From the NCBI GenBank assembly GCA_946478645.1, contig CAMLCW010000317.1:1-6048 (forward strand): a stretch of DNA of 6,048 nt, given 5' to 3'. Below, piece by piece: positions 5,533 to 6,048 of the stretch (the first letter of the stretch is position 1; each line of letters opens with the position of its first letter). The position numbers and the translations under genes were made by a program. A model generated the notes under the pieces. That model worked only from the letters and a program-made list of their open reading frames with translations, was not told where the DNA came from and made no database searches. The stretch is from an uncultured Variovorax sp. (lineage in GTDB: Bacteria; Pseudomonadota; Gammaproteobacteria; Burkholderiales; Burkholderiaceae).

Positions 5533-6048
5533 CTAGTGTTCCGCGCCGAGGTATGCCCGGATCACGTCTTGGTTGCTGCGCACCTCGTCGGGCGTGCCGT
5601 CACCGATCTTCTTGCCGTAGTCGAGCACCACCACGCGGTCGGAAATGTCCATCACCACGCCCATGTCGTGCTCGATCAGCACGATCGTGGTGTTGAACTC
5701 GTCGTTCACGTCGAGGATGAAGCGGCTCATGTCCTGCTTCTCTTCCACGTTCATTCCGGCCATCGGCTCGTCGAGCAGCAGCACCTGCGGCTCCATCGCG
5801 AGCGCGCGGCCCAGGTCGACCCGCTTCTGCAGGCCGTAGGGCAGCTGGCCCACCGGCGTCTTGCGGTACGACTGGATCTCGAGGAAGTCGATGATCTGTT
5901 CGACGAACTCGCGCTGTTTGAGTTCTTCGCGCTCGGCCGGCCCCCAGCGCAGCGCCTGCGCGAGCAGCCCGCTCTTCATCTTGAGGTTGCGCCCCGTCAT
6001 GATGTTGTCGAGCACGCTCATGCCCTTGAACAGCGCCAGGTTCTGGAA
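5533..6048 (-). CDS. livG: ABC transporter ATP-binding protein, LivG/BraF family (5' end outside window)
   Basis: This is the cytoplasmic ATPase subunit of a branched-chain-amino-acid-type (HAAT) importer; it would pair with the LivF subunit encoded further on and drive the LivH/LivM channel. The reading frame is open to the window edge, so 171 residues are visible and the N-terminal part with Walker A lies outside; full LivG proteins are about 250 to 260 residues. Counting from the edge, the Q-loop glutamine is residue 2 (FQN), the ABC signature is LPYGLQKRV at 69-77, Walker B is VLLLDEP at 89-95, the D-loop is AGMN at 97-100, and the switch histidine is H127 in IEHDMG. EHDMG and the AGMN D-loop are typical of LivG and not of LivF. 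The signature is unusual: Pro replaces the Ser of LSGGQ and Leu stands between Gly and Gln. The gene ends in TAG, 14 nt before livH, so the two are probably cotranscribed. The family is very secure; the transported substrate is unknown. Confidence 0.95.
   Translation of the reverse strand, partial: FQNLALFKGMSVLDNIMTGRNLKMKSGLLAQALRWGPAEREELKQREFVEQIIDFLEIQSYRKTPVGQLPYGLQKRVDLGRALAMEPQVLLLDEPMAGMNVEEKQDMSRFILDVNDEFNTTIVLIEHDMGVVMDISDRVVVLDYGKKIGDGTPDEVRSNQDVIRAYLGAEH

Noticed and set aside
519..5536. Four long plus-strand open frames (519-2042, 2039-3499, 3490-4605, 4577-5536) that tile almost end to end opposite the operon.
   Set aside because: Each lies in the frame exactly codon-aligned with the minus-strand gene beneath it (checked by position modulo 3). 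In such frames a stop needs TTA, CTA or TCA in the sense gene, codons that are rare in this GC-rich sequence. The predicted products are low-complexity Arg/His/Ala/Leu/Gln-rich with no domain, and their ends follow the sense gene boundaries. The first spans both livF and the ligase because those two genes share a frame.
5765..5780. A 16-nt direct repeat identical to 1501-1516.
   Set aside because: Both copies encode the Walker B/LLDEP segment of the two ABC ATPases. The identity reflects the shared motif and codon bias and not a mobile or regulatory repeat.

Overview
The window is one co-directional operon fragment on the minus strand of a GC-rich bacterial genome. Read in the direction of transcription (high to low coordinates) it holds: the 3' two thirds of a LivG-type ABC ATPase, a LivH-type permease, a LivM-type permease, a secreted periplasmic substrate-binding protein, a LivF-type ABC ATPase, and most of a phenylacetate-CoA ligase-family AMP-forming enzyme that runs off the window at base 1. 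Both end genes are cut by the window edges, not broken. Codon use is strongly G/C at third positions throughout and no gene stands out as foreign. The gene set, the sequence style and the remembered order (ATPase, two permeases, binding protein, ATPase, ligase) suggest a betaproteobacterium of the Burkholderiales, perhaps Comamonadaceae. This placement is an inference and has not been searched.

Layout: livG (6048 to 5533, 5' end missing), 14-nt gap, livH (5518 to 4589), 10-nt gap, livM (4578 to 3514), 50-nt gap with a strong ribosome binding site, binding protein (3463 to 2147), 125-nt gap with three successive inverted repeats, livF (2021 to 1209), 18-nt gap, ligase (1190 to 1, 3' end missing). 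No RNA gene, mobile element, CRISPR array or plus-strand gene is supported. There is no gene-free stretch over 300 bases; the longest is the 125-nt gap.

The genes together describe an uptake-and-activation module. A binding protein of the branched-chain-amino-acid (HAAT) family captures a solute in the periplasm, LivH and LivM form the channel, LivG and LivF power it, and the ligase would join the imported carboxylic acid to CoA in the cytoplasm. The ligase, and a binding protein with an unusual N-terminal lobe and several tryptophans, argue that the substrate is an aromatic or other organic acid and not leucine, isoleucine or valine. The substrate cannot be read from the sequence. The most unusual points are the hairpin-rich gap after the binding-protein gene, the lysine-free nucleotide loop of the ligase, and the altered ABC signature (LPYGLQ) of LivG. 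I see no evidence of a wholly new system; this is a recognisable but functionally uncharacterised module.
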